From: JANPCX01 sp050916095
GTDB lineage: Bacteria > Pseudomonadota > Gammaproteobacteria > Burkholderiales > Burkholderiaceae_C
Direction of reading: 5' to 3'
Length of the DNA: 64,000 bases
Assembly: GCA_050916095.1 (NCBI GenBank)
Contig: CP050901.1
Coordinates: 2,604,001 to 2,668,000 of the forward strand
The notes below the pieces were generated by a model that worked only from the letters and a program-made list of their open reading frames with translations, searched no databases and was not told where the DNA came from. The position numbers and the translations under genes were made by a program. This document shows, in pieces, positions 1-9,572 of the stretch (its first letter is position 1; each line of letters starts with the position of its first letter).

Positions 1-11
1 GGCGAGCACGC

Positions 12-893
12 TTACTCGGCGGTACTGCAATCAATGGACTGCCGACCCCACCAATCGTCTCCCGCCGCCAGTTGTACGGGCTCGTTCACGAGCGCCGCTT
101 CAACACACAACATGCGTCGCCAACCGTCGTCCGGCATGTCTTTCAGAGCGGCCGAGTTCACAGGACCCGGATTCCAGACCACCACATCCTTGAAACCCGT
201 TTGTGACACTTCCACGCGATCTGTGATGCCATCACCGCCACACACCACCACGGGCTTGGCGGCGTCGAAATAGACGCGGTCCAGTTCGGCATCGATGCGC
301 ACACTGCTGTCATGATCTACCTGCACGGTGTTGGCGAGCGCATCGAGAAAGCGCAACCGCGACAGGCCCTCTAGCCGAACGGCGGTGATGTCGGGAACCG
401 CGAGGTAGGTGTGCAGTGCAGCGGTGAAGAACAGCGGCTCATCACCGGTGTTCTTCACCGCCAGTTCCATGTCGAGTCGCTGGTTGGAAAAACGCAAACT
501 GAGTTCCAACTCGAAATCAAAGGGCCAAAGAGCCCGGGTCGCATCGCTGCTCACCAACCGAAAGATCAACAGCGCATCCGTTTCGGTGGTGTCGGCGCTG
601 TACAGAGCCCACAGCTGCGTGCGGGCGAAGCCGTGCTTGACGAGTGCACCGCGATTGGCAAACTGAGGGAACACCACAGGCACGCCGCCACGCACGGCCT
701 TACCTGGTTCGAAATAGGCTTGCTCCGAGAGAAACAAGCGCTCCACACCTCCGCTTGTTTTCCAAGAAACCACATGCGCGCCTTGCAACAAGACCATCGC
801 TTCACTGCCATCGGGCGCCGTCAAATGGCAAGCTTGCTGTCCGTGGAAGATGGTGGTTCGGTGCCGAAAACGTGGAGGGTGAGCGACTTGCAT
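12..893 (-). CDS. D-hexose-6-phosphate mutarotase (aldose 1-epimerase-like)
   Basis: About 293 aa of the YeaD-type aldose-1-epimerase-like family. These cytosolic beta-sandwich enzymes interconvert the alpha and beta anomers of hexose-6-phosphates. Visible family signatures are the N-terminal 'LLQGAHVVSW' strand, the 'RGGVPVVFPQFA' segment (the family's RGGIP-type motif), 'HGFART' with its His, and 'FFTAALHTYL' carrying the second His. The upstream ORF is longer by 10 residues, but I chose the Met of MQVAHPP because family members start close to it; the evidence for this choice is weak since no clear Shine-Dalgarno site is seen. The gene stands alone and is divergent from the yaeQ-like gene. 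The function is known from the family, not shown here. Confidence 0.85.
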   Translation of the reverse strand: MQVAHPPRFRHRTTIFHGQQACHLTAPDGSEAMVLLQGAHVVSWKTSGGVERLFLSEQAYFEPGKAVRGGVPVVFPQFANRGALVKHGFARTQLWALYSADTTETDALLIFRLVSSDATRALWPFDFELELSLRFSNQRLDMELAVKNTGDEPLFFTAALHTYLAVPDITAVRLEGLSRLRFLDALANTVQVDHDSSVRIDAELDRVYFDAAKPVVVCGGDGITDRVEVSQTGFKDVVVWNPGPVNSAALKDMPDDGWRRMLCVEAALVNEPVQLAAGDDWWGRQSIDCSTAE

Positions 894-1040
894 GGGCGTT
901 GATCGAAAGTATGAGATGAACAATTGTCTCAGGGGGCGCTCAAAAACCTGCGGTAATAGGGCAAGATGCCGATCTCACCAGGCTGCGTTTTGGTCCTCGT
1001 TGCCATTGACACTTTTTCACGATCGAAAGCATCCCAACCC

Positions 1041-1601
1041 ATGGCACTGAAAGCCACCATCTACAAAGCGCAATTGCAGATCGCAGACATGGACCGGAAT
1101 GTCTACTTGAATCACCCGGTCACTTTGGCAAGACACCCATCAGAGACGGACGAGCGCATGATGATTCGTCTCTTGGCTTTGGCCATGAATGTGCAGGCTG
1201 ATGCTGACAACGGCCAACTTGAGATGGCCAAGGGCATGTGGGATCAAGAGGAGCCTGACCTTTGGCACAAAGATTTGACAGGACAAATCAAACACTGGAT
1301 TGATGTGGGGCAACCCGACGACAAACGTTTGCTCAAGGCCTGCCCACGCGCCGACAAGGTCAGCGTCTATTCATTCAGCCACAGCACACCAGTCTGGTGG
1401 AAAAGCCTGGAGAGCAAAATTTCCAAGGCGCAGAATCTGAACGTATGGCAAGTTCCAGCCGACCAATCCCAGGCACTCACAGCGCTGGCGGAGCGAGGAA
1501 TGCAACTGCAAGTGACCGTACAAGACGGGCAAATGTGGTTCGGCAATGGTGACACGTCAGTCGAGATACAAGCCATCGCCCTGCGACGTGCAACTTCGTA
1601 A
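1041..1601 (+). CDS. YaeQ family protein
   Basis: About 186 aa. The start 'MALKATIYKAQLQIADMDRN' region and 'HPSETDERMMIRLLALAMN' are diagnostic of the YaeQ family, whose members have a PD-(D/E)XK nuclease-like fold. The internal ATG at 1041 is preferred to the upstream ATG at 966 because YaeQ proteins begin exactly with MALKAT. YaeQ was first linked to complementation of RfaH loss in enterobacteria, but its biochemical role is not settled. It is followed after 22 bp by the GNAT/exonuclease pair on the same strand and may be co-transcribed with them. Confidence 0.88.
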   Translation: MALKATIYKAQLQIADMDRNVYLNHPVTLARHPSETDERMMIRLLALAMNVQADADNGQLEMAKGMWDQEEPDLWHKDLTGQIKHWIDVGQPDDKRLLKACPRADKVSVYSFSHSTPVWWKSLESKISKAQNLNVWQVPADQSQALTALAERGMQLQVTVQDGQMWFGNGDTSVEIQAIALRRATS

Positions 1602-1623
1602 GTCAAGACATTAACCTACCCCC

Positions 1624-1902
1624 ATGACGCCATTGAACGTGATCCACAACCCAGCTCAATCTCGTTTTGAGTTGCAACGCGGCCCCCATGTTTGTGTGGT
1701 CGATTACCACATCAACGCGGGTGTGATGCACCTCACGCACACATGGGTTGAACCCTCTTTACAAGGACAAGGCATCGCTGCATCCTTGGTTGAAGCGGCC
1801 ATTGGCCACGCACGCCAGCACGGACTTCGAATCCATCCCGCCTGCTCTTATGTCAGCACCTACATGAAACGGCACCCCGAAACCCAGGACCTGTTGGCGT
1901 GA
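1624..1902 (+). CDS. Small GNAT-fold N-acetyltransferase (YidJ/COG2388-like)
   Basis: 92 aa, the size of the minimal 'GCN5-related N-acetyltransferase' family. The core motif A is visible as 'VEPSLQGQGIAASLVEAAI' (acetyl-CoA pyrophosphate loop Q-G-Q-G-I-A) and is followed by 'IHPACSYVSTYMKRHPE', the characteristic C-terminal end of this small family. The substrate is unknown. The stop codon overlaps the GTG start of the next gene by four bases (GTGA), so translation is probably coupled. Confidence 0.85.
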   Translation: MTPLNVIHNPAQSRFELQRGPHVCVVDYHINAGVMHLTHTWVEPSLQGQGIAASLVEAAIGHARQHGLRIHPACSYVSTYMKRHPETQDLLA

Positions 1903-2405
1903 GCAAAGATCCGAATGCCACCCACTTAGTGGGCATCTTGGACATGGAGGCTTCGGGATTTGGTCGCAACAGCTACCCCATTGAAGTGGGTTATGTGCTG
2001 GCCGATGGCAGCAGTTTTTGCACCCTGATACGCCCCGAGCCACATTGGACACACTGGGACGAGCAGGCCGAACAAACTCACCACATCAGTCGGGCCATAG
2101 CTGAACAGCATGGACAAGACGCAACCGCAGTAGCACACAAACTCAACACCAATTTGGCCGGCAAGACCCTGTACAGCGACGGCTGGGCCAATGACTACAG
2201 CTGGCTAGGAAAACTGTTCGACGCGGCCAACCTCTCGCCACACTTCAAACTCGACAACCTGCGCAGCTTGCTGACCGAGCAAGAGGCTGAACGCTGGCAT
2301 GTGGTGAAACAAGCGGTAGCGCAAGAAGCGCGAATTGACAGACACCGAGCCAGTGCCGACGCGAAACTGCTGCAACTGACACTGGCGAAAATCAAACAGG
2401 GCTAA
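1899..2405 (+). CDS. DEDDh-type 3'-5' exonuclease-like protein
   Basis: 168 aa with a GTG start overlapping the preceding stop. The RNase T/DnaQ-fold acidic residues can be followed: 'ILDMEASG' (exo I, D-x-E), 'LYSDGWANDYSWL' (exo II region, D) and 'HRASADAKLL' (exo III, H-x4-D). This supports a metal-dependent 3'-5' exonuclease fold, although the protein is shorter than DnaQ epsilon or RNase T. The substrate (RNA, DNA or oligonucleotide) cannot be told. Its coupling to a GNAT gene suggests a small housekeeping operon starting at yaeQ. Confidence 0.75.
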   Translation: MSKDPNATHLVGILDMEASGFGRNSYPIEVGYVLADGSSFCTLIRPEPHWTHWDEQAEQTHHISRAIAEQHGQDATAVAHKLNTNLAGKTLYSDGWANDYSWLGKLFDAANLSPHFKLDNLRSLLTEQEAERWHVVKQAVAQEARIDRHRASADAKLLQLTLAKIKQG

Positions 2406-2407
2406 GG

Positions 2408-2553
2408 GTCTGCGCGGCAGAAGGATTGCAAAGTGCTCATCCGAATTTCGCCCCCCCCAGAACCGCGCAGGAGCCTTTTTTTCGAAAGTACCAAGGGGTT
2501 AAGAACCCCTGAAATCACGACTTTCTGTGGCGTTGGTCTTCTGCCGGACAGAC
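2408..2553. repeat. MITE-like intergenic repeat, copy 1
   Basis: A 146-bp segment bounded by imperfect terminal inverted repeats: GTCTGCGCGGCAGAAG at the left and CTTCTGCCGGACAGAC at the right. A second copy lies at 28074-28218 in inverted orientation, sharing the internal stretches 'ATCCGAATTTCG', 'GCGCAGG', 'AGTACCAAGGG/GGTACCAAGGG' and 'AACCCCTGAAATCACGACT'. It carries no ORF. The size, terminal repeats and intergenic placement fit a non-autonomous miniature element. This copy contains a run of eight C. Confidence 0.75.
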
Positions 2554-2623
2554 TCTTAAGAGTCCGCGCATTTCACCGGGGCGCTTTCTTGCGCCATGCG
2601 ACAGCACCTGGGCTGCCGCAGTG

Positions 2624-4766
2624 TCAGCGACCACCCCCATAAACATCCTGTGCCGGATGCTCCTTGCGTGCGCGAACTTCGGCGCACTGTGGATGCGAGG
2701 CAAACCTTCCTCCGCTGCATTGGCGCTCCATACACTGGAATAGAGCGATGAAAACACGCCCACTACACGCCTCGGCTGGCGAGGCGAATGCGTCAGTTGC
2801 GGCCTGTGCGCGAGGCTTGGCCGCGGGATCTGCAGGAACAGGTGGCCACAGGGGTGGGGGCACGGTAGTACGTTGGCCCGCAGCAGCCGGTGTTTCATTG
2901 GTCCGCGCTGTCTCGTTGCCCGCGCCGGTCGGGCGTGTTGGTTTGGAATCCAGAACAATTCGCGGAGCAGCGTTGTCGTTTCTATTGGGGGTGGCAGCGG
3001 CTGCCTCAGTCGGCCGCGCAACGGGCCTGGTTGGAGACGCGGGCGGCTGTACGACCGATGTAGCGACAGGCGATGGGGTCGCCCTTGGGGTGGCTGCAGG
3101 CGGCTGCGTTGGGTTTGGCAGTGCTGCGGGGGCGGGTTCTGCTGTCGTGATCGCTGTGGCAGAGACCGGCGGTTGCGCCGAGACAGAAGGTTCGGCGACA
3201 GGAGTTGGTGCTGGAAGCAAGAGGGGTGAAGGTGCCGAAGCCGCCGTGGAACTCAGTACCGGCGATTGGCCTGCGGCGGTCGGACTGGCGGTGGTCAAGT
3301 CCGTCGCCTGTGGCGCACGACCACTCCACCACCAAGCCGCACAAACCACCAAAATCAACAGCGCCGGTATGGCGATGGGCCACGCACCCCAGCCGGACCG
3401 AGGCACAGAGGTCGCGGCCATCCGCGGTTTCGGTGAGATCCGGTTCCTGGCGTCTGACGCCTTTTCCATGTCCTTCAAAGGACGCCCCTGCAGCTTGGCA
3501 CCAGGGTTGCTCGCATTTGACCGTTCAGCGGTGCCAGCCGACTTAAAAGCCACCGTCGGGTCCTCGCCGCCGTTGGCAACAGCAGCGACAAATGTCGCGG
3601 CGGGCGGAACCCATGGAGCGGGCGCAGCTTGAGCCGGAGTGGATGCGGAATTTTTTGACGCACCAACAGGTGCCATCCCCGAGCCCTGCTGCGGTCGATG
3701 AACTATGGTGGGCACTTCAATTGCCGGGGCGACGTCTTTCTTTACAAGCACTGTTTTGTCGATCACCAAATCAGCGGCTGTCTTGAGGAAAGGATCGGCC
3801 GCAATCGTCGAACTTTTAGCCTGACGTGACGCCGCTGGTGGTGTGATTTTTCCGTCCAGGGCATCGCGAAACTCTGCCATGGACTGTGGGCGATCCTGAG
3901 GACGCACTGCCAATGCCCAATCAACCGCCGCGAGGTAAGTGGAGGAAATGCCGGGCAAAGCCAGGCTGGCCAACACCTCGCTGTGGTCTTCGATGGTTCG
4001 CGCCGTAGCGGGCGGAGGGGGGACCCCTTTGATCAAGTAGTGAATTACCGCACCGAGCGCGTAAATGTCAGTCCAAGGTCCCTGCCTCAGACTGACCGAC
4101 TCTGCGTACTGCTCAATTGGCGCGTAACTGGGTTTGAGAATGGCAGTGAAGGTTTGGGTTCGGTCACCAATGGCGCGTCGAGCGGCACCAAAGTCAAGCA
4201 ACACGGCTTGACTTCCATCGGTAGGCAAAAGAACGTTGTCCGGCGCGATATCGCGGTGATAGACCGCTTCCCGATGCAACAGGTCCAACGCTTCTAACAA
4301 GGGGTTGAGCGTTTGGCGCATCCAAGCCTCGTCGGGCGGACTGGTCATCACACGGCGAGCTTCACGCAGGGTAAGCCCCTGCAAAAACGGCATCACCATG
4401 TAGGCGGTGTTGTTGGCCTCCCAAAACCGATACACCTTGACCAAAGAGCGGTGGTCAAAACGAGCCAACAAACGAGCTTCATTGACAAAGGAACGCAGGC
4501 CCAGGGCAAACGTTTCCATGTGCGAGCCCGACCGCACCGACACCTGGGCGCTTGGACCACGCGCGGCCAACTGGCCTGGCATGTACTCCTTGAGCGCTAC
4601 ATCCCGATCCAAGGAGTGGTCACGTGCCAAATACACAATGCCGAACCCCCCCCACTCCAACCACACGCAGAATCTCAAGCTCGCCAAAACGAGTTCCAGC
4701 GGGCAAGGCATCGTGCTCGTCCAAAGAGGGAGAAGCTGGGGCGTTGGCGAAGGGTAAGTTGGACAT
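2624..4766 (-). CDS. Membrane-anchored serine/threonine protein kinase, interrupted by a one-base frameshift
   Basis: Hanks-type kinase of about 713 aa if repaired. Kinase features: 'GVGGFGIVYLA' glycine loop, 'VALKEYMP' lysine, 'YHRDIAPDNVLL' catalytic loop, 'LLDFGAAR' DFG motif. A long Pro/Ala/Thr-rich region with one membrane segment ('WPIAIPALLILVVCAAWWW') follows, then a short C-terminal Cys-containing domain ('CSGRVFIALFQCMERQCSGG'), probably periplasmic. The true N-terminus (MSNLPFANAP...) is in another frame. The frames meet in a C8 run at 4646-4653 (+ strand), and removing one base restores the glycine loop exactly. Without repair only a 695-aa ORF with a spurious N-terminus is readable. 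The phosphorylation target is unknown. Confidence 0.85.
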
Positions 4767-5095
4767 CAGAGAATCGGGATGTACCCGGTCAAGCCATTGA
4801 CGGCCGGGATGGTGGCAATGGCAGTCAAGGAGCACTCCCCGATGTCACAGCCAGTTTCCTTTTCGTCGGCACGACAGTGTGCCTGCTCAGTGCCTTATTG
4901 CACAGGGCTTTGAAGGCTTTTGACGCCAAAACCCCTTTCTTGGGGGGAGCATTGGCGCCAGTGTCGCGACTTAGAAAAAACAAGTTGTATACCAAGGCTC
5001 AGGATTGCCAATCACTCCAACACCCTCAAGCGTAACAATTTGTTCTTTAGCGAGGTCTGCATGAAAGACACCCTCGGCAGCTTCCACATTCAGCA
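4767..5095. other. Intergenic stretch between kinase and hybrid histidine kinase
   Basis: 329 bp with no convincing gene. It should contain the kinase promoter. A weak hairpin on the minus strand (CCCC-AAGAAA-GGGG followed by TTTT, about 4928-4944) could end the histidine kinase transcript. Nothing else stands out. Confidence 0.4.
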
Positions 5096-7063
5096 TCAAA
5101 CTGAAAGGTATCGCCTGGCCCTGGCACGCGACACCCAGTGCGCCAGCACCTGTGCAAGTTGATCGGGCTCGATGGGTTTGGACAGAAAGTCGTTCATGCC
5201 AATGGTCAACGCATCTTCCCGCTCCGACATCAACACCCCCGCAGTCAGTGCGATCACGGGCAGTTGCTCGGTGTCCAGCGCCATTCTCAGCGTCCGGGTT
5301 GCCTCCAGGCCGCCCATCACCGGCATTTGCAGGTCCATCAGCACCGCATCAAAGGGTTGTTCCGCGCTGTGGACTGCAGCAATGCCCTCGGCACCGTTTT
5401 CTGCCACGGCCACATTCACGCCCCACTGACTGAGCATGGCCTCAACGACCAGAGTGTTGACGGGGTTGTCCTCCACCACCAAGACCCGGCTGCCTCGCAA
5501 GGATTCACGAGGATCATGGTCTGCAGCACTTGTTTCCCCGCCCAGGTCGGGTTGGACAGCAACAGTGGGCAAAGGAACATCCAGCCAAAAAGTACTGCCG
5601 AGATTCACTTGGCTGCGCACACCCACCTCGCCTCCCATCAACTGGGCCAACTGGCGGCAAATGCTCAGCCCCAATCCTGTGCCACCAAAACGCCGGGTGG
5701 TGGAGCCATCGGCCTGAGAGAACGGTTTGAACAGGCGATCCAAGGCAGCGGCGTCGATTCCAACGCCCTGGTCGGTCACTTCGAACCGCAACCTTCCTGG
5801 ACCAGAGCAGACCACATTGACATCAATCAGTCCCTGCTCGCTGAACTTCAACGCGTTGCTGAGGTAGTTACCCAAAATTTGGCGCAGACGCAGCGCATCA
5901 CCTCGTACCCAACGGGGCAAGTCACTGGCAAGATTCAGCCTGAACGCCAGCCGCTGCGCTCGAGACAACTCGCCGTAAGGGCCGCACACTTCCTGCAACA
6001 TCTGGTGCAGGTCAAACACCTGCGGCTCCAAGCGCAATTGCCCCGCTTCGATTTTGGAAAAATCCAAGATGTCAGAAATGATGCCAGCCAAGGTTTGTGC
6101 GCTTTCCTGGATGCGGGCCAGGTAAAGATTGAGTTGCTCTACCGAATGGGATGGCTCGGTTTCTGAAAGCGCCAGGCGCACCAAACCCAGCAAACCATTG
6201 AGCGGCGTGCGAATTTCGTGGCTGGTATTGGCAAGAAATTGGCTCTTCGCCAGATTGGCCGCCTCCGCCAGTTCTTTGGCCGCCGCGAGTGCTTGCTGGT
6301 TGCGGCGACGGTCCGTCACGTCTTCGACGATCCAGATCGTGCCGCTATCGCGGGGGTTTTTGGGGTCTACCGCACGAGCGCGAATACGCGCCCAAAAGAC
6401 CGACCCGTCACGGCGTGCGAGTTCACGCTCCAGATCAATCGGCTCACCCTTGGCCAAGATCGGGCCGACAACGGCGCCGATTTCTTCGTAAGCCTCGGCG
6501 CTAGGCCACACCACAGAACCCGGCATGCCAATCAAGGTGCCCGGCGCCCAGCCCAACATTTCTTCATACCGCGCATTGGTGAGTTGAAAAATTCGATCGC
6601 GCGTGGTGGCGATGCCCACCATGGCATTGCTCAGCACAGCCTCGTATTGAAGTCGACGCCGCTCCCGCTCCGAGATGTCATGCAATACAGCGAGCAAATA
6701 GCGGCGCCCATCTTGCTCGAAGAGCGAGGCCGATATCAGCACCGGAACACGCCGGCCCCCTTTGGCGGTAAATGAAGCGGAGAATCCCTGCACACCACCC
6801 GGCGCACAGGCCATTTGCACGTAGCGATCCCTCTCCTGCGGCGGGTTCCACAAACCCAGGTCGGCGGCACTTTTGCCTTTGAGCTCGTCGCTGCTGTAGC
6901 CAGTGAGCCGACAAAAAGCCTCGTTGCACATCTGCAGCTCTCCGCTATCAAATGCGGTCACAGTGATGGGGTCTGGGCTGACTTCAAACAGACGCATCAA
7001 GATGGCGTCTGGCCGCAGGGGCGAGGCGTCTGTCGCAGGCGTGAAGAGTGGCTGGGTGGACAT
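5096..7063 (-). CDS. PAS-containing hybrid sensor histidine kinase with receiver domain
   Basis: About 655 aa from the Met of MSTQPLF. Two PAS/PAC modules lie at roughly residues 22-130 ('NEAFCRLTGYSSDEL') and 135-255 ('NARYEEMLGWAPGTL'). A HisKA domain follows with the phosphoaccepting His of 'SHEIRTPLNG' at about 282, then HATPase_c ('NYLSNALKFSEQG', 'DQGVGI', 'GGTGLGLSI', about 390-498) and a REC domain at about 526-645 with Asp 577 in 'VLMDLQMP' and Lys in 'FLSKP'. No membrane segment is visible, so it probably senses a cytosolic signal. No Hpt domain or partner regulator is adjacent. The longer ORF to 7201 would overlap ppnP, so the internal start is preferred. Divergent from ppnP. Confidence 0.9.
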   Translation of the reverse strand: MSTQPLFTPATDASPLRPDAILMRLFEVSPDPITVTAFDSGELQMCNEAFCRLTGYSSDELKGKSAADLGLWNPPQERDRYVQMACAPGGVQGFSASFTAKGGRRVPVLISASLFEQDGRRYLLAVLHDISERERRRLQYEAVLSNAMVGIATTRDRIFQLTNARYEEMLGWAPGTLIGMPGSVVWPSAEAYEEIGAVVGPILAKGEPIDLERELARRDGSVFWARIRARAVDPKNPRDSGTIWIVEDVTDRRRNQQALAAAKELAEAANLAKSQFLANTSHEIRTPLNGLLGLVRLALSETEPSHSVEQLNLYLARIQESAQTLAGIISDILDFSKIEAGQLRLEPQVFDLHQMLQEVCGPYGELSRAQRLAFRLNLASDLPRWVRGDALRLRQILGNYLSNALKFSEQGLIDVNVVCSGPGRLRFEVTDQGVGIDAAALDRLFKPFSQADGSTTRRFGGTGLGLSICRQLAQLMGGEVGVRSQVNLGSTFWLDVPLPTVAVQPDLGGETSAADHDPRESLRGSRVLVVEDNPVNTLVVEAMLSQWGVNVAVAENGAEGIAAVHSAEQPFDAVLMDLQMPVMGGLEATRTLRMALDTEQLPVIALTAGVLMSEREDALTIGMNDFLSKPIEPDQLAQVLAHWVSRARARRYLSV

Positions 7064-7150
7064 AGGGATCGCGGCGTGTGCGCCCATTAAACCGCATCTG
7101 GCAGGCCTAAAATCACCGCCACCTCCGATTCCCCAATTCTTGATCTCCAC

Positions 7151-7483
7151 ATGACCACATCCCCCAACGCACCAACCGTCACCCTCGGTGGGCAAATTCA
7201 AACCCGTGCCAATGTTTACTTTGATGGCAAGTGCGTCTCACACAGCGTGACCTTGGCCGATGGCAGCAAAAAAAGTGTGGGCGTGATCCTGCCGTCCACC
7301 CTCACTTTCAACACCGGTGAGCCAGAAGTCATGGAGCTGGTTGACGGTCGCTGCCGTGTCAAACTCGCTGGTGCCAGCGCTTGGACCGAATTCGTGGGTG
7401 GTCAATCGTTCAGCGTGCCAGGGCAATCGTCCTTCGAGATTGAAGCACTGAGCGCTGTGCACTACATCTGCCACTTTGGTTGA
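7151..7483 (+). CDS. ppnP: Pyrimidine/purine nucleoside phosphorylase PpnP
   Basis: 110 aa cupin-fold protein of the YaiE/PpnP family (DUF1255), which phosphorolyses several nucleosides to free base and ribose-1-phosphate. Signature segments are 'RANVYFDGKCVSHSV', 'GVILPSTLTFNTGEPEVMEL', 'SFSVPGQSSFEIE' and the terminal 'HYICHFG'. The length matches the family. It is followed after 33 bp by miaA on the same strand. Confidence 0.9.
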   Translation: MTTSPNAPTVTLGGQIQTRANVYFDGKCVSHSVTLADGSKKSVGVILPSTLTFNTGEPEVMELVDGRCRVKLAGASAWTEFVGGQSFSVPGQSSFEIEALSAVHYICHFG

Positions 7484-7516
7484 TACGTTTCCCAACTCAA
7501 CACGACGCTCAAACTG

Positions 7517-8491
7517 ATGACCCTGCCCTGCGTTTGCCTGGCTGGGCCCACAGCATCGGGAAAAACCGCCTGTGCTTTGGCGGCGGTAGAAGCACTTGCT
7601 GGAATCCGTCCCATCGAAATCATCAGCGTGGACTCTGCCTTGGTTTACCGAGGCATGGACATCGGCACCGCCAAACCGAGCCGCACAGAACTTGATCTGG
7701 TGCCGCACCACCTGATCGACATCATCGACCCCTCAGAGGCCTACTCGGCTGCACGGTTTGTGCAAGATGCCACCCGGCTTGTGGACGAGATTCGCGCGCG
7801 CGGCCATTGGCCTTTGCTGGTGGGCGGCACCATGCTTTATTTCAAGGCGCTCTTCGACGGACTGGACGACATGCCAGCCGCGAACCCCGCAGTGCGCGCC
7901 GCCTTGGCCGATCAACTGCAAGTGCAAGGCCTGCCTGCCATGCACCAGGCACTGCAGCGCATCGACCCCGTCACCGCACAGCGACTGGCACCGGGCGACA
8001 CCCAGCGCATCTTGCGTGCCTTGGAGGTGTTCCAAGTCAGCGGCCAGACGCTGTCTTCACTCCAGCAACGAACAAAAAACACCGCCCACCCTGTCCTCGT
8101 CTCACTGGAACCCCAGGACCGTGTTTGGTTGCACCAACGTATCGGCCAACGTTTTGAACACATGCTGGCAGCGGGTTTCTTGGACGAAGTGCGCCGCTTG
8201 CGGGCGCGGGGCGACTTATCACCTGATTTGCCTTCGATGCGCTGCGTCGGTTACCGGCAAGCTTGGCAAGCACTGGACAGCCCAAACTCGCTCGACATGA
8301 AAACCTTGTCTGAACAAGGCGTCGCCGCCACACGCCAACTGGCCAAACGACAGCTCACCTGGCTGCGCAGCATGCCCGCGCGACAGGTGGTGGCTTGCGA
8401 CACGCCCGATGTCGCCGCTCAAACACTGACTTTGTTGAAACATGCTTTCTTAGCACTGGACGCTTCCAGTGATGACGGCACTCACGGATAA
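7517..8491 (+). CDS. miaA: tRNA dimethylallyltransferase MiaA
   Basis: 324 aa. It transfers the dimethylallyl group of DMAPP to N6 of A37 in tRNAs reading UNN codons, the first step towards ms2i6A. The N-terminal P-loop 'GPTASGKT' (residues 9-16), 'ISVDSALVYRGMDIGTAKP', 'HHLIDIIDP', 'LLVGGTMLYFKAL' and 'MRCVGYRQAW' with C-terminal 'TRQLAKRQLTWLR' are all classical MiaA motifs and span full length. In this window it precedes an ABC exporter operon by 9 bp rather than the usual hfq. Confidence 0.96.
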   Translation: MTLPCVCLAGPTASGKTACALAAVEALAGIRPIEIISVDSALVYRGMDIGTAKPSRTELDLVPHHLIDIIDPSEAYSAARFVQDATRLVDEIRARGHWPLLVGGTMLYFKALFDGLDDMPAANPAVRAALADQLQVQGLPAMHQALQRIDPVTAQRLAPGDTQRILRALEVFQVSGQTLSSLQQRTKNTAHPVLVSLEPQDRVWLHQRIGQRFEHMLAAGFLDEVRRLRARGDLSPDLPSMRCVGYRQAWQALDSPNSLDMKTLSEQGVAATRQLAKRQLTWLRSMPARQVVACDTPDVAAQTLTLLKHAFLALDASSDDGTHG

Positions 8492-8500
8492 GCAGCCATC

Positions 8501-9196
8501 GTGGCCCTGCTTCACATTCACAACCTCAGCAAGCGTTATCCGCTGCCCAGCGGTGGCAGCAGCATGCCTGTTTTTTCTGATGTCCACATGGACATGGCAG
8601 CCGGTGAATTCGTGGCGCTTTTGGGCGAGTCGGGGGTGGGCAAGTCCACTTTGCTGAATTGCATTGCGGGCTTGGACACCGTCAGCGGTGGCCGCATTGA
8701 GCTTTCGGGCACCGACATTCACGCCTTGCCTGAAGGGGCACAAGCCCATTTCCGGCGAGCCCACTTGGGGTTTGTCTTTCAGGCCTTTCATGTGTTGCCC
8801 CACCTCACCGTGGCACAAAACGTGGCCTTGCCCTTGTTGTTGCTCAAGCGTCCAGACAGCCAACGTGTAACGCACATGCTGGAGGCTGTCGGTTTGCGTG
8901 ATGCTGCGCAGCGCCTGCCGCAAACACTGTCGGGAGGACAGTTGCAACGCGTCGCATTGGCTCGTGCGTTGGTGCACCAACCACGTTTGATCCTGGCCGA
9001 CGAGCCCACCGGCAATCTCGACCCAGGCAACGCCGAACGTGTGATGGACTTGTTGCGCGAACAGGTGCGCTCAAGCGGCGCAGCCTGTCTGCTGGTGACG
9101 CACTCCCAAGCGGCGGCGGCGCGCGCCGACCGCGTGCTGACCCTCACCGCAAAGGGCGTGGTGCCCAGTCCAATGCAAAGAAGTCAAACCTCATGA
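8501..9196 (+). CDS. ABC transporter ATP-binding protein (AttE/LolD-like)
   Basis: 231 aa ATPase with GTG start. Walker A 'GESGVGKST', Q-loop 'GFVFQAFH', signature 'LSGGQLQRVALARAL', Walker B 'LILADEPTG' and H-loop 'LLVTHSQ' are intact. The sequence is of the MacB/LolD class that pairs with FtsX-type permeases, and such a permease follows at 9573. Together with the downstream lipocalin-like protein it forms an AttEFGH-type system. The exported substrate of such systems is not established. The ATGA overlap with the next small gene indicates translational coupling. Confidence 0.92.
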   Translation: MALLHIHNLSKRYPLPSGGSSMPVFSDVHMDMAAGEFVALLGESGVGKSTLLNCIAGLDTVSGGRIELSGTDIHALPEGAQAHFRRAHLGFVFQAFHVLPHLTVAQNVALPLLLLKRPDSQRVTHMLEAVGLRDAAQRLPQTLSGGQLQRVALARALVHQPRLILADEPTGNLDPGNAERVMDLLREQVRSSGAACLLVTHSQAAAARADRVLTLTAKGVVPSPMQRSQTS

Positions 9197-9465
9197 AGTA
9201 CATCTTGTCCGCGACTGCTGGCTTTCTACTGGCAACGTTTGCATTCCTGTTCGTTGTAGTGCCAGAAGTCCGGGCAAATTGGCGAGCGCAAGGGCAAAAT
9301 GAGGGCGCTCTGAATCAGTATTTTGAGATGCACAAAAAAGCCACCAAACTCTTCCCGAAGGTTTCTGCAGGCTGTACCGTGATCGAAACGCTGGGTGCAG
9401 CAAAAACGAGCGCTATAGAAGTAGTCGACTGTGACTCGTATCGAACGCTTCGCGTTACAGACTAA
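9193..9465 (+). CDS. Small single-pass membrane protein of unknown function
   Basis: 90 aa, starting in the last four bases of the ATPase gene. A hydrophobic segment at residues 4-25 ('ILSATAGFLLATFAFLFVVVP') is followed by a polar domain with two Cys ('AGCTVIE', 'VVDCDSY'), which may form a disulphide if periplasmic. It sits between the ATPase and permease of one ABC system, where no gene is expected, so it could be an inserted accessory subunit. I do not recognise a family. Confidence 0.6.
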   Translation: MKYILSATAGFLLATFAFLFVVVPEVRANWRAQGQNEGALNQYFEMHKKATKLFPKVSAGCTVIETLGAAKTSAIEVVDCDSYRTLRVTD

Positions 9466-9572
9466 TTGGCAGCGCACATGAGGTTCCACCGGTCGGCCCG
9501 CCCCCACAAGCAACATCAGATTGCCGCTTCGCGGCGTTTGGTGTGTGCCGGAGCACTCGGACCTTGAGTTGC

